A stretch of DNA of 20,438 nt from an uncultured Christensenella sp. Its GTDB lineage: Bacteria; Bacillota; Clostridia; Christensenellales; Borkfalkiaceae. Both the position numbers and the translations under genes were made by a program. A model generated the notes under the pieces. The model searched no databases. It was not told where the DNA came from and saw only the letters and a program-made list of their open reading frames with translations. The first letter of the stretch is position 1. Every line of letters begins with the position of its first letter. Below, one piece after another: positions 14,146 to 20,357 of the stretch. The DNA lies in assembly GCA_910585705.1 (NCBI GenBank), contig CAJUER010000010.1, positions 1 to 20,438 on the forward strand, given 5' to 3'.

Positions 14146-14168
14146 ATAAGTAGCACAATGCTACTTAT
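14146..14168. promoter_or_regulatory. operator 1
   Basis: This is a perfect inverted repeat with 9-bp arms (ATAAGTAGC and GCTACTTAT) around ACAAT. It covers the predicted start point of the minus-strand promoter, so bound repressor would block the structural operon. Confidence 0.8.
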
Positions 14169-14173
14169 AGATT

Positions 14174-14202
14174 ATTATAGTAGCAGTAAGCTACAATGTC
14201 AA
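14174..14202 (-). promoter_or_regulatory. main promoter of the minus-strand gene train
   Basis: Minus-strand TTGACA (14202-14197), a 17-bp spacer and TATAAT (14179-14174) give a perfect sigma-A consensus. One operator is inside the spacer and another overlaps the start site, so it is built to be strong and tightly repressed. Confidence 0.9.
14180..14194. promoter_or_regulatory. operator 2
   Basis: GTAGC-AGTAA-GCTAC is an inverted repeat with 5-bp arms lying wholly between the -35 and -10 boxes of the minus-strand promoter. It shares the GTAGC-N5-GCTAC core with operator 1. Confidence 0.8.
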
Positions 14203-14206
14203 GGTT

Positions 14207-14235
14207 TTTACAAAAAAAAGTAGCCCCAGTATACT
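14207..14235 (+). promoter_or_regulatory. repressor promoter
   Basis: TTTACA (14207-14212), a 17-bp spacer and TATACT (14230-14235) read toward the repressor gene. A degenerate third operator, AGTAGC-N5-TATACT (14219-14235), covers the -10 box, suggesting the repressor limits its own synthesis at high level. Confidence 0.75.
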
Positions 14236-14268
14236 AAAAATTTTACAATACAATACAGAGGCTAAATT

Positions 14269-14601
14269 ATGGAAATATTAGATATAAAAGCTCACATGAA
14301 AAAATATAAAATAACTTATGCTAATCTTGCCGAAATGACAGGCATAAATTTAACAACAATAAAACGAATTTTCTGCGGAAAAACGCAAACCCCCCATTTA
14401 GAAACAATGGTTGCAATCGAACAGGCACTTGGTTTTATAAATACAAATTCTCAATATACCGTGCCGATGGGCGACGGTATGACAGCAGACGAGCGCGAGC
14501 TGTTAAGGCTTTACCGCAATCTTTCACCCGATATGCGTTCAACGCTTTGGAGTTTGCTTGATACTTGGAGCCCCTCCACCACCAATAAAAATAAAGTGTG
14601 A
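14269..14601 (+). CDS. XRE/Cro-CI family repressor
   Basis: This 110-residue protein has an N-terminal helix-turn-helix at about residues 15-38 (ITYANLAEMTGINLTTIKRIFCGK) followed by PHLETMVAIEQALG, the usual XRE layout. The C-terminal part (TADERELLRLYRNLSPDMRSTLWSLL) is a short helical dimerisation-type end. It has no peptidase domain, so SOS-driven self-cleavage is unlikely. It diverges from the minus-strand train across a region with three related operators and is the expected lysogeny repressor. AGAGG lies 7 bases before the ATG. Confidence 0.9.
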   Translation: MEILDIKAHMKKYKITYANLAEMTGINLTTIKRIFCGKTQTPHLETMVAIEQALGFINTNSQYTVPMGDGMTADERELLRLYRNLSPDMRSTLWSLLDTWSPSTTNKNKV

Positions 14602-14609
14602 GCATAGTA

Positions 14610-14637
14610 TTGCTTTTTGTTTTTTTAATAGTAAAAT
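14610..14637 (+). promoter_or_regulatory. possible integrase promoter
   Basis: TTGCTT (14610-14615), a 16-bp spacer and TAAAAT (14632-14637) lie in the short gap before the integrase. The match is moderate. The integrase may instead be read through from the repressor promoter. Confidence 0.4.
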
Positions 14638-14638
14638 A

Positions 14639-14658
14639 CCCCCTACTACCTTAGGGGG
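14639..14658 (+). promoter_or_regulatory. hairpin covering the integrase ribosome site
   Basis: CCCCC (14639-14643) can pair with GGGGG (14654-14658) across a 10-base loop. The G run is the Shine-Dalgarno sequence of the integrase, 6 bases before its ATG, so pairing would hide it and keep integrase translation low. Confidence 0.55.
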
Positions 14659-14664
14659 AAATTT

Positions 14665-15846
14665 ATGCAACACACAATATTTATTGAAGATGAAGACTAT
14701 CAGAATTTAAAAGGCTTTCTCGTTCTTTTGGGAAAGCTCGTTTATTCGATAGACCAATCGAAACAAGAGGAGGAATTATTTTCAAGATTTAACAAAGTAA
14801 AAAACGATGTTATTCTGAATACTTTTAAAAAGGAAAATTCAGAATTGAAACCTAAAACATTTAAACGTACTATTCATATCGAAGGTTGCGACGTTCACCT
14901 GCGCACGCGCAGGGACGGCAAAAACGGTTTGCGCTTTGAACTTCGATACCGCCGCAACGGAATGAACGTCAACGCCTCTGACAAAGACCGCTCAAAGGCG
15001 ATTGCAAAGTTTACCGAAAAACTTAAGCGAATCTTGCAAACAGCAAGTCATCAGACCTCGCCGGAAACTTTCCACGAGTTCGCAATGTATTACTTTGAAA
15101 CGTTTCGGAAACGTAAAGTTAAACCGCTTACATATGAAAACGATATGTACCGGTACAACAACCACTTAAAACCGCTTTTCAGCTCTAAGCCGTTAAAATA
15201 CGTTACGCCGAGAGAGTGCCAAAAACTTATTGACGGCTACCTTGACAAAGGGCAAGGCAGAACCGCCGAAGAAGTCTACTCCCTTTTAAACTGTATTTTA
15301 AAGTCCGCGATAGCGCACGGCATTATCGAGCGCAACCCGCTTGCAATCGTGGTAAAGGAAAAACACGAACGCAAACACGGGAAAGCCTTAACGAAGGACG
15401 AAGAGCGCAAGCTCCTTTCCGAAACTGCAGGAACGCGCTACCAACTGCTTTTTGCGGTTGCATTGTATACGGGGCTTCGGCCAAACGAATTTAAAACGGC
15501 ACGTATTGAGGGCGCGTTTATTATCGCCGTAAACAGTAAGCGCAAAAGCAACGTTGTTGAATATAAACGTATTCCGATAACGCCAATGCTACGCCCGTAT
15601 TTGGAGAACGTAGACGAGCTACACTTTGTCCGCCTCGAATACTTGCGCGACAAAATCAAACAGATATTGCCGCAACATATTCTTTACGACCTGCGCACAA
15701 CATTTAACACCCGCTGCGCAGAGTGCGGAATTGCCGACGTCGCCCGCAAAACGTTTATGGGGCACTCACTCGGAAAGCTCGATAACGCATATACAGACTT
15801 ATCAGACGATTTCCTTATTATAGAGGGTGAAAAGCTAAATTATTGA
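14665..15846 (+). CDS. int: tyrosine integrase
   Basis: The protein has 393 residues. The central core-binding domain (about 130-220, FHEFAMYYFETFRKRKVKPLT region) is preceded by an arm-binding-type N-terminus. The C-terminal catalytic domain has Arg272 (YTGLRPNE), a lysine near 293, Arg344 in YDLRTTF, His367 (MGHS) and the nucleophile Tyr376 (NAYTDL). The usual first histidine of the H-x-x-R box is Tyr341, a substitution I take to be tolerated in Firmicutes integrases. The catalytic domain is slightly short. It reads toward attR about 120 bp away, and its likely arm sites flank both ends of the element. It catalyses insertion into and excision from the tRNA-Lys 3' end. Confidence 0.92.
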   Translation: MQHTIFIEDEDYQNLKGFLVLLGKLVYSIDQSKQEEELFSRFNKVKNDVILNTFKKENSELKPKTFKRTIHIEGCDVHLRTRRDGKNGLRFELRYRRNGMNVNASDKDRSKAIAKFTEKLKRILQTASHQTSPETFHEFAMYYFETFRKRKVKPLTYENDMYRYNNHLKPLFSSKPLKYVTPRECQKLIDGYLDKGQGRTAEEVYSLLNCILKSAIAHGIIERNPLAIVVKEKHERKHGKALTKDEERKLLSETAGTRYQLLFAVALYTGLRPNEFKTARIEGAFIIAVNSKRKSNVVEYKRIPITPMLRPYLENVDELHFVRLEYLRDKIKQILPQHILYDLRTTFNTRCAECGIADVARKTFMGHSLGKLDNAYTDLSDDFLIIEGEKLNY

Positions 15847-15849
15847 TTT

Positions 15850-15870
15850 TTGCCCCAAAATTGCCCCAAT
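15850..15870. repeat. candidate integrase arm sites, right
   Basis: TTGCCCCAAA and TTGCCCCAAT start at 15850 and 15861, the same 11-bp period as the pair at 783-803. They lie between the integrase stop codon and attR. Confidence 0.55.
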
Positions 15871-15968
15871 CAAACCGAACTACAAGCGAAAACGACTTAA
15901 AAAAAGCCTTTTCAAGCCGTTTTTACTTAAAAATGCCTTAATATGATTGATTTTTCGCGCTGTGGGAC

Positions 15969-16005
15969 GGTTCGAGTCCCTGAAGGTGCACCAAAAAAAC
16001 GGGCA
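15969..16005 (+). repeat. attR of element 1 and left junction of element 2
   Basis: This 37-bp copy of the tRNA-Lys 3' end is identical to 692-728. Only the last 25 bases of the tRNA are present, so it is not a functional tRNA gene. It is shared by the two elements. Confidence 0.9.
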
Positions 16006-16021
16006 AAAATGCCCGTTTTTT
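15998..16021 (+). terminator. terminator at the right junction
   Basis: AACGGGCA pairs with TGCCCGTT around AAAA, followed by six T residues. It equals the terminator at the left junction in its 5' arm but has a different loop. It would also stop plus-strand transcription leaving the integrase gene. Confidence 0.8.
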
Positions 16022-16058
16022 GCTATTTTTATGCCATTTTCGGGGCATTTTCGGAAGA

Positions 16059-16078
16059 TTGCCCCCAATTGCCCCCAA
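16059..16078. repeat. candidate arm sites of element 2
   Basis: TTGCCCCCAA occurs twice in direct repeat with a 10-bp period. Compared with element 1 it has one extra C and a shorter period, as expected if a different integrase recognises it. Confidence 0.5.
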
Positions 16079-16112
16079 TTTTAATTATATAAAAAGTCGG
16101 TAAATTCTTCAT

Positions 16113-16140
16113 AAGCTCGGCGCATTGCCGAGCTTTTTTT
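16113..16140 (+). terminator. terminator near the left end of element 2
   Basis: AGCTCGGC pairs with GCCGAGCT around a GCATT-type loop, followed by seven T residues. It sits where element 1 has its hairpin at 830-861. Confidence 0.8.
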
Positions 16141-16576
16141 GTTGCGGCGGAGTATCGAAACGCCGGCACAAGTAGTTTAAGCTTGAACTACACCGCGTGC
16201 TCGCGGACGTGATGGGCGACAACGTGCATACAAGGCGGCACCGCACGCCCTGCACATAACCCACCTTATCAGCCTAAGCCGCGCAAGCGGCTTTTTCCTT
16301 TAATCTGCGTTCGCGCTTTAAGGCGATACCGTCCGACGCGTCGGAACGCCGCGAACGCCCCACCGCATACGGCGCAAGCCGCCGCTTCAAACGCTTTCCG
16401 CCGCTTTAAATGCGTTAAATTTCGTTTGCTGTTCGTTTATATATGTAAGGACTTATGACATTACGATACTTTTACCTATGACTTTTCGGTTAAATTTTTT
16501 TCATAATGTCATACGTTACGGCAAATCGAAAGCCCCGACTTCGTTTCCGATGTCGGGGCGTAATCCGTTACACGAC
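16141..16576. other. non-coding region of element 2, candidate origin
   Basis: No gene is supported here. The region contains a near-palindrome GTAGTT...AAGCTT...AACTAC (about 16171-16190) and a plus-strand terminator-like hairpin AAGCCGC/GCGGCTT with T-run (16276-16296). It also holds a perfect 14-bp palindrome TCCGACGCGTCGGA (16332-16345) and a 10-bp inverted repeat TATGACATTA (16454-16463) / TAATGTCATA (16504-16513) with a third TATGAC between (16477). A further GCCCCGAC/GTCGGGGC hairpin is at about 16532-16560. The TATGAC repeats look like binding sites for the neighbouring Rep-like protein; this is inferred. Confidence 0.4.
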
Positions 16577-16605
16577 TAAAAGCGCAAACCACATTTGCGC
16601 TTTTT
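16577..16605. terminator. bidirectional terminator of the element 2 operon
   Basis: AAAAGCGCAAA (16578-16588) pairs with TTTGCGCTTTT (16594-16604) around CCACA. T-runs on both strands make it work in either direction. It overlaps the stop codon of the Rep-like gene. Confidence 0.8.
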
Positions 16606-17668
16606 ACTTGTTATTCTGTTCGCCTACAACTACATTTTTAACACTTTCGGGCGGTGCGCCGCCGTTGGAATAAAGGTTAAACAAATACTCTTCGTCCAAA
16701 AGCTCCACAGTCAAGCCCAACTTTTTAAGCGCGGCGGTTTCTTCCGATACCCAACGTTCGCGCTCGGCTTCGAGCTTTACCGCCTTTTCGGGGTCGTACA
16801 GCTCGGCATATGCAATTTTAACGTCTAATTCTACAATACGTTTACGCGCTTCATTATACCGCTTGTTACGTTGCGCTATTTTGTTATTGCGGTCGGATTC
16901 GGATACCGCGCGGTCTCGGACTTCGTTCAGCCAAGTTTGCCGCGCTGTTTCCGCCTGCTGTTCGGGGGTCTGCTCGGGTTCATCGGGCGTTTGCTCCTTG
17001 CGCTTCTTGCGCCGCCAATACGCGCGGTCAAGCGCGTAAACGCTTTTATCGGTTATGCTCGTGCCTTTGTCCTTTTCCGGACGGTGGATATAATCGTGTT
17101 TTAAAAGCCATTTAACCGCGCGTATCGCTTGCCGTTCACTGCACCCGACGGCGGAGGCAATATCCGAATAGCTCGCCTCGATTTTGTGTTCTTTGCGGAG
17201 CTTTTCCGTTTCAGGCTCCGAACATTTCTTATCGTTGTTGCAGCGTGTATTAAAAAACGCAAACACGCGCAAGCGCACGCCCTGCACTCGCGTGCAGCCG
17301 TCCATTATTGCCGCGATTTCCTTGAACTCTATGCGCGTGAACTCGTCGGGCGTTTTCAATTTATTGCGGTTGAATATGTACTCGTCACGCGACAAGCGCG
17401 ATATAAAGCCGTTAGCGATTAGCTTTGCTATGTCGCGGCTCAGAGTTGAAAGCGATAAAAACAGCCTGTCTTTCATTGCCTTACGAGTGCGGCAGATTGT
17501 AGAGTATACGCCGTCCTTGTCTATCTCGCCCGAAAAACTGTATATTAGCCCTCCGACAAGCTGTGCGCCGCTCGGCAAGGTTTTCAAGCCCGTAGGTATC
17601 TTTATATACAGTTGCGCAAACGGCAATGGTATTAAATTATTTAATTGTAACTTTGCCGTTTCCGTCAT
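16604..17668 (-). CDS. Rep-like protein of element 2
   Basis: This 354-residue protein has two winged-helix regions, at about residues 35-100 (LSTLSRDIAKLIANGFISRL) and about 125-205 (SYSDIASAVGCSERQAIRAVKWLLKHDYI). A charged helical region and the tail VVVGEQNNK follow. It is homologous to 1342-2472 in overall plan, in the TRC[DN]N segment, in the LGLT segment near the end and in the terminal VGExNNK. It is probably the replication initiator. It lies last in its operon, beside the candidate origin. AAAAGGAC precedes the ATG. Confidence 0.6.
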   Translation of the reverse strand: MTETAKLQLNNLIPLPFAQLYIKIPTGLKTLPSGAQLVGGLIYSFSGEIDKDGVYSTICRTRKAMKDRLFLSLSTLSRDIAKLIANGFISRLSRDEYIFNRNKLKTPDEFTRIEFKEIAAIMDGCTRVQGVRLRVFAFFNTRCNNDKKCSEPETEKLRKEHKIEASYSDIASAVGCSERQAIRAVKWLLKHDYIHRPEKDKGTSITDKSVYALDRAYWRRKKRKEQTPDEPEQTPEQQAETARQTWLNEVRDRAVSESDRNNKIAQRNKRYNEARKRIVELDVKIAYAELYDPEKAVKLEAERERWVSEETAALKKLGLTVELLDEEYLFNLYSNGGAPPESVKNVVVGEQNNK

Positions 17669-17680
17669 AGCCTGTCCTTT

Positions 17681-17914
17681 TTAAACTTCTATCTTTAACT
17701 GCTCGAAACCTTTCGGAAGCCAACTGCGCGGAGTGCATGCGCGTTTCCCGTTCGCGCCGCCGAGCCTATGCGCAGGCGCACACTCCGGACACCAACACGT
17801 TACGTTATCCCGTGCAACCGCCCAACCGGCTTTACGTGCCTTTTCGTCGCTTCTGAATACCGCGAACGCTTCTTGGCAATCGTCGCAAGCATAATTTATC
17901 TTGTCTGTTCTCAT
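17681..17914 (-). CDS. small zinc-ribbon-like protein of element 2
   Basis: The protein has 77 residues. CDDC near residue 10, GWAVAR near 30 and CWCPECAPAHR near 39-49 match the pattern of the 87-residue protein of element 1. It lies 12 bases upstream of the Rep-like gene, as in element 1. The start is preceded by AAGGACGGGAAA, a leader also found before the gene at 18252-18980. It probably binds zinc and nucleic acid. Confidence 0.65.
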   Translation of the reverse strand: MRTDKINYACDDCQEAFAVFRSDEKARKAGWAVARDNVTCWCPECAPAHRLGGANGKRACTPRSWLPKGFEQLKIEV

Positions 17915-18251
17915 AACGTTTCCCGTCCTTATTTATAGTGTTCTGTCGCCCATCCACGCGGCGACGTCGTTTTTTTAATGACCTTTCGGTCGTTTTTGTA
18001 TAGTTTTTCGCTCTCGTTGGCTCACGGTTAGCGATTTCGTCAACCGCGCTTTTTAATAATGTCGGGGCTCCGCCCCGTACCCCGATTATTTTATTTTTTA
18101 TGCGGCGCGGGGCGTTGCCCCGTGACCCCTATTATTTCAAAAGTGTCCCGCGCGCCTGAGGCTCGCCTTTTTCAGGCGCGCGGGTCTCTTTAACCTTTAT
18201 TTTGCTAATAAAGGGGTGTCCGCCGTCGGGGTTCGCCGCTCTGCACAGGCG
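17915..18251. other. non-coding gap with an array of GC-rich hairpins
   Basis: This 337-bp gap has no supported gene. It holds GTCGCC/GGCGAC before a T-run (17945-17977) and AATGACC/GGTCGTT before a T-run (about 17978-17997). Two related hairpins CGGGGC-N3-GCCCCG follow (18063-18077 and 18108-18122), each trailed by ACCCC and ATTATT. The last is a perfect 13-bp hairpin CCCGCGCGCCTGA/TCAGGCGCGCGGG (18147-18184), which could end the upstream minus-strand transcript. Element 1 has no gap at this place. Confidence 0.55.
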
Positions 18252-18980
18252 TTACGCTCTCCGGCAACTGCGCGGCGGGCGCGGTCTGCGTGTCAGCACG
18301 GTCTGCATTGGCTGCACGTCGTCAATGCTTAACTGCCCTTGCAGTTGCCCGTTGCTTTGCTTCTGCTCGGTTTCGGGTGTTCCTGCGTTGTCCGGCTCCT
18401 CGAACGCTTCGCGCACGTCGGCATTGTCCGCCTGTTTTATCGCCGTTTTTAATCTTCGCTTCATTTCGCGCTTAGTTAGCTTTTTGCCGCTGTAGGAAAT
18501 AAAGCTGTCGCGCTCGATTTCGATAACTCTTTCATCGGCACTTAACGTAATATCTGCTTCGAGGGCGGCGCGCTCTTCGATTATATCCTGCGCCCTGTTC
18601 GTCAGAGGTTGGAAGATTAAACGCCACCACCAACCGCGACGGAATGGCGTTTGTTCATCTGCTTGCGCTTCGATTTCCGCTTGTCGCTTGTCGTATTCGA
18701 GCTTGCGTTCCTTGCTTAGTTCTTCAAGCTCGAACTCGTATTTGCGGTTTAACGTGTCTTCTTCGAGTTCTATTTGTTTCGTCGATAAATCAAGCGAGTT
18801 TCTAACCTGCTTGAATAGCTCTTCATATCGCGCATGCAACTTTTCAATATCTTCATTCAACGCATAAAGCGGTTGCTTGTGCTTAGGCTTTTCACCTTGC
18901 GCTTTTATTACTGCGCAAAGTTCCGAAAGCGTTTCCGCAGGCGTATCTTTGGTTAAATTAATTATTATTTTATTTTTCAA
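18252..18980 (-). CDS. coiled-coil protein of unknown function
   Basis: The protein has 242 residues. A long charged helical stretch (about residues 43-110) is suited to a coiled coil. It is followed by FRRGWWWRLIFQPL, an aromatic patch that may touch membrane, more helix, and a Q/P/R-rich end. The start appears to be TTG at 18980, overlapping the end of the Zot-like gene by 11 bases, with AAGGAC upstream inside that gene; no ATG sits in a better place. It fills the slot of the 387-residue acidic protein in element 1 but shows no clear similarity to it. Confidence 0.65.
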   Translation of the reverse strand: MKNKIIINLTKDTPAETLSELCAVIKAQGEKPKHKQPLYALNEDIEKLHARYEELFKQVRNSLDLSTKQIELEEDTLNRKYEFELEELSKERKLEYDKRQAEIEAQADEQTPFRRGWWWRLIFQPLTNRAQDIIEERAALEADITLSADERVIEIERDSFISYSGKKLTKREMKRRLKTAIKQADNADVREAFEEPDNAGTPETEQKQSNGQLQGQLSIDDVQPMQTVLTRRPRPPRSCRRA

Positions 18981-19716
18981 AGTCTTTCCCGTCCTTAGGA
19001 TAAAAGTGTTTTTGGAACGCGTAACCGTCGTAAAGCTCGCGTATGTTGCCGTTATGTGTGTAACTCGTTTCTATATAGCCGCCGCTTTTGCCGTTACTCG
19101 ATATGTATTCTTCGATTGCGCCCGATTCCGTGAACTCGCGGCAGTACCAAATCGTTTTGTAAAGCCGCTTGAAGCCGTCAAAGAAGTTTATCACTTTGCG
19201 CGGCTCTATAAACCGCGAACCCGAAGCGCGTATATCCTTGTTTATCAGAACAGCGCGCGGCGCGGCTAATAGCATAATAACGCGGTGGTGTCTGCACTCC
19301 ATAAAAAATTCAAGCTGTCCGTCGGGCAATGGTTCGCCCTTCGAGCAGAACTCGCGGTGCGCTTCGTCTAACGCAATAAGCGGCGCAGGGTACAAATATT
19401 TATAAGTTTTATTTTCAGTATTAACGCCGATTTCCTTGCCCTTTATCTGTATAGGCTCAACGGCTTTACCGTTGCGCATTTTTAAATTTTTATATTTCGT
19501 GTTAACGTAAACGGGCGGCGCGGTGGGGAACGATAACGGCGTGTTGCGTTCTGCGTTTTCTTCGCGTACTAATTGCTCCGACAGCTCCCAACGTTGCACG
19601 CCTTGTGTTTTTAAGTAGTCGTCTACAAAGTGACCCATTAACGACGATTTGCCTTTGCCGCGAGGTCCGAAAAATATTACAACCTCGCTTTCGGGGTCTA
19701 AAATTGTGTTAGCCAT
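18970..19716 (-). CDS. Zot/pI-type assembly ATPase of element 2
   Basis: This 248-residue protein has Walker A GPRGKGKS at residues 17-24 and a standard Walker B LIALDEAH near 112-119. The Zot-type segment FFMECRHHRVIMLLAAPRAVLINKDIRASG follows. Its C-terminal part (WYCREF, NGNIRELY, FYPKDGKDF) matches the element 1 protein (4202-5038). No membrane span follows the ATPase domain, whereas classic Zot/pI has one. It probably drives assembly or export of the element's DNA-protein particle, perhaps with the small membrane proteins encoded just upstream. Its ATG overlaps the previous gene. Confidence 0.75.
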   Translation of the reverse strand: MANTILDPESEVVIFFGPRGKGKSSLMGHFVDDYLKTQGVQRWELSEQLVREENAERNTPLSFPTAPPVYVNTKYKNLKMRNGKAVEPIQIKGKEIGVNTENKTYKYLYPAPLIALDEAHREFCSKGEPLPDGQLEFFMECRHHRVIMLLAAPRAVLINKDIRASGSRFIEPRKVINFFDGFKRLYKTIWYCREFTESGAIEEYISSNGKSGGYIETSYTHNGNIRELYDGYAFQKHFYPKDGKDFEK

Positions 19717-19903
19717 TCCTGCACGTTGCCGCTTCGATTTTTGCCGCTATCTCGTCGTACGACTCGGAAACGTTAAACCGTGTACCGTCGTGTAGCATTA
19801 ACGAAGTTTTATCGCCTATGGCGACAAACCAAACTATTTGATTGATATTTAAACAATACTTGACGTCGCTTGTTTGATACGTTACTTCAATAAAGTTTTT
19901 CAT
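19709..19903 (-). CDS. small FlbD-like beta protein
   Basis: The protein has 64 residues. FIEVTY, then LNINQIVWFVAIGDKTSLMLHDGTRFNVSESYDEIAAKI resembles the short FlbD-like proteins common in Firmicutes, which have a strand-turn-strand core and the ending V-x-ESYDEI. The role is unknown. It overlaps the two-TM gene (ATGA) and the Zot-like gene, so all three are translated together. Confidence 0.55.
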   Translation of the reverse strand: MKNFIEVTYQTSDVKYCLNINQIVWFVAIGDKTSLMLHDGTRFNVSESYDEIAAKIEAATCRNG

Positions 19904-20088
19904 TTGCGTTTAACCTCGTTATAAATTTTGATTACGATAAACACGGCGGCAAGTATTCCGAATCCAACCGTTACCCAAGTAAGCGGCGTAAGCAGCTTGT
20001 CAAATACACTTACCTTGTCTACGAACGCGCCGAAGAGAATCCGCGTTAATAGCGACACGATTAAGCCGATTATAAAAAACACCGTCAT
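19900..20088 (-). CDS. small two-TM protein of element 2
   Basis: The protein is about 62 residues. Two hydrophobic spans (about 2-20 and 34-54) flank FVDKVSVFDKLLTPL, and the end is basic (NEVKRK). It is a homologue of 9704-9910. The ATG at 20088 is chosen because GAGG stands 7 bases upstream and the codon overlaps the preceding stop; a TTG at 20103 would have no ribosome site. A coat or membrane assembly role is possible. Confidence 0.6.
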   Translation of the reverse strand: MTVFFIIGLIVSLLTRILFGAFVDKVSVFDKLLTPLTWVTVGFGILAAVFIVIKIYNEVKRK

Positions 20089-20357
20089 TTCTTTACCTCG
20101 CAATTGCTTTCAATCAGATTGATTATCTCGGTTATGTCGAATTTCGAAATTCCGTAACTCGCAGACAAAAAGCCCAATTCACGTTCACCGTAAAGGTAAT
20201 CGAGCACGCCGTCCAAATCGTTCCAATCGAACGTAAAAAGAAACAATCTTAAATACTGTTTCGGAAACGTCGTTTTTACAAGCTCGTGCACGTTCACGCC
20301 CTCGCGCGGCGTGGTCTTGACGGGGTGCAGTAACTTCATAACTTCGTATTCGTTCAT
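20085..20357 (-). CDS. uncharacterised small protein
   Basis: This 90-residue, mainly helical, soluble protein contains KQYLRLFLFTFDWNDLDGVLDYL and ends FDITEIINLIESNCEVKK. I do not recognise it. Start and stop both overlap neighbouring genes by ATGA junctions, so it is a regular member of the operon. Confidence 0.6.
   Translation of the reverse strand: MNEYEVMKLLHPVKTTPREGVNVHELVKTTFPKQYLRLFLFTFDWNDLDGVLDYLYGERELGFLSASYGISKFDITEIINLIESNCEVKK

Larger units (their letters stand above)
692..16005. mobile_element. integrated Zot-bearing (inovirus-like) element 1, about 15.3 kb
   Basis: The element is bounded by 37-bp direct repeats made of the tRNA-Lys 3' end plus the following A-run and GGGCA. 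It carries a tyrosine integrase next to the right end, a repressor with a divergent operator region, a single long minus-strand gene train, a Zot/pI-like ATPase, membrane-anchored surface proteins and a terminal hairpin-rich non-coding region. There is no terminase, portal, tail or HK97-type capsid gene, and no relaxase. That gene set best fits an inovirus-like prophage; an uncharacterised plasmid-like integrative element remains possible. Its length is at the upper end for filamentous phages. Confidence 0.75.

Noticed and set aside
15960..15993. A second tRNA-Lys gene at the right junction
   Set aside because: Only the last 25 bases of the tRNA are present; the D and anticodon arms are missing.
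692..16005. Integrative conjugative element
   Set aside because: No relaxase, coupling protein or VirB4-like gene is present; the only P-loop ATPase is Zot-like.
15880..16068. Minus-strand open frame of 62 codons over the right att site
   Set aside because: It covers arm sites, the att repeat and a terminator; the peptide includes the tRNA artefact FRDSN.
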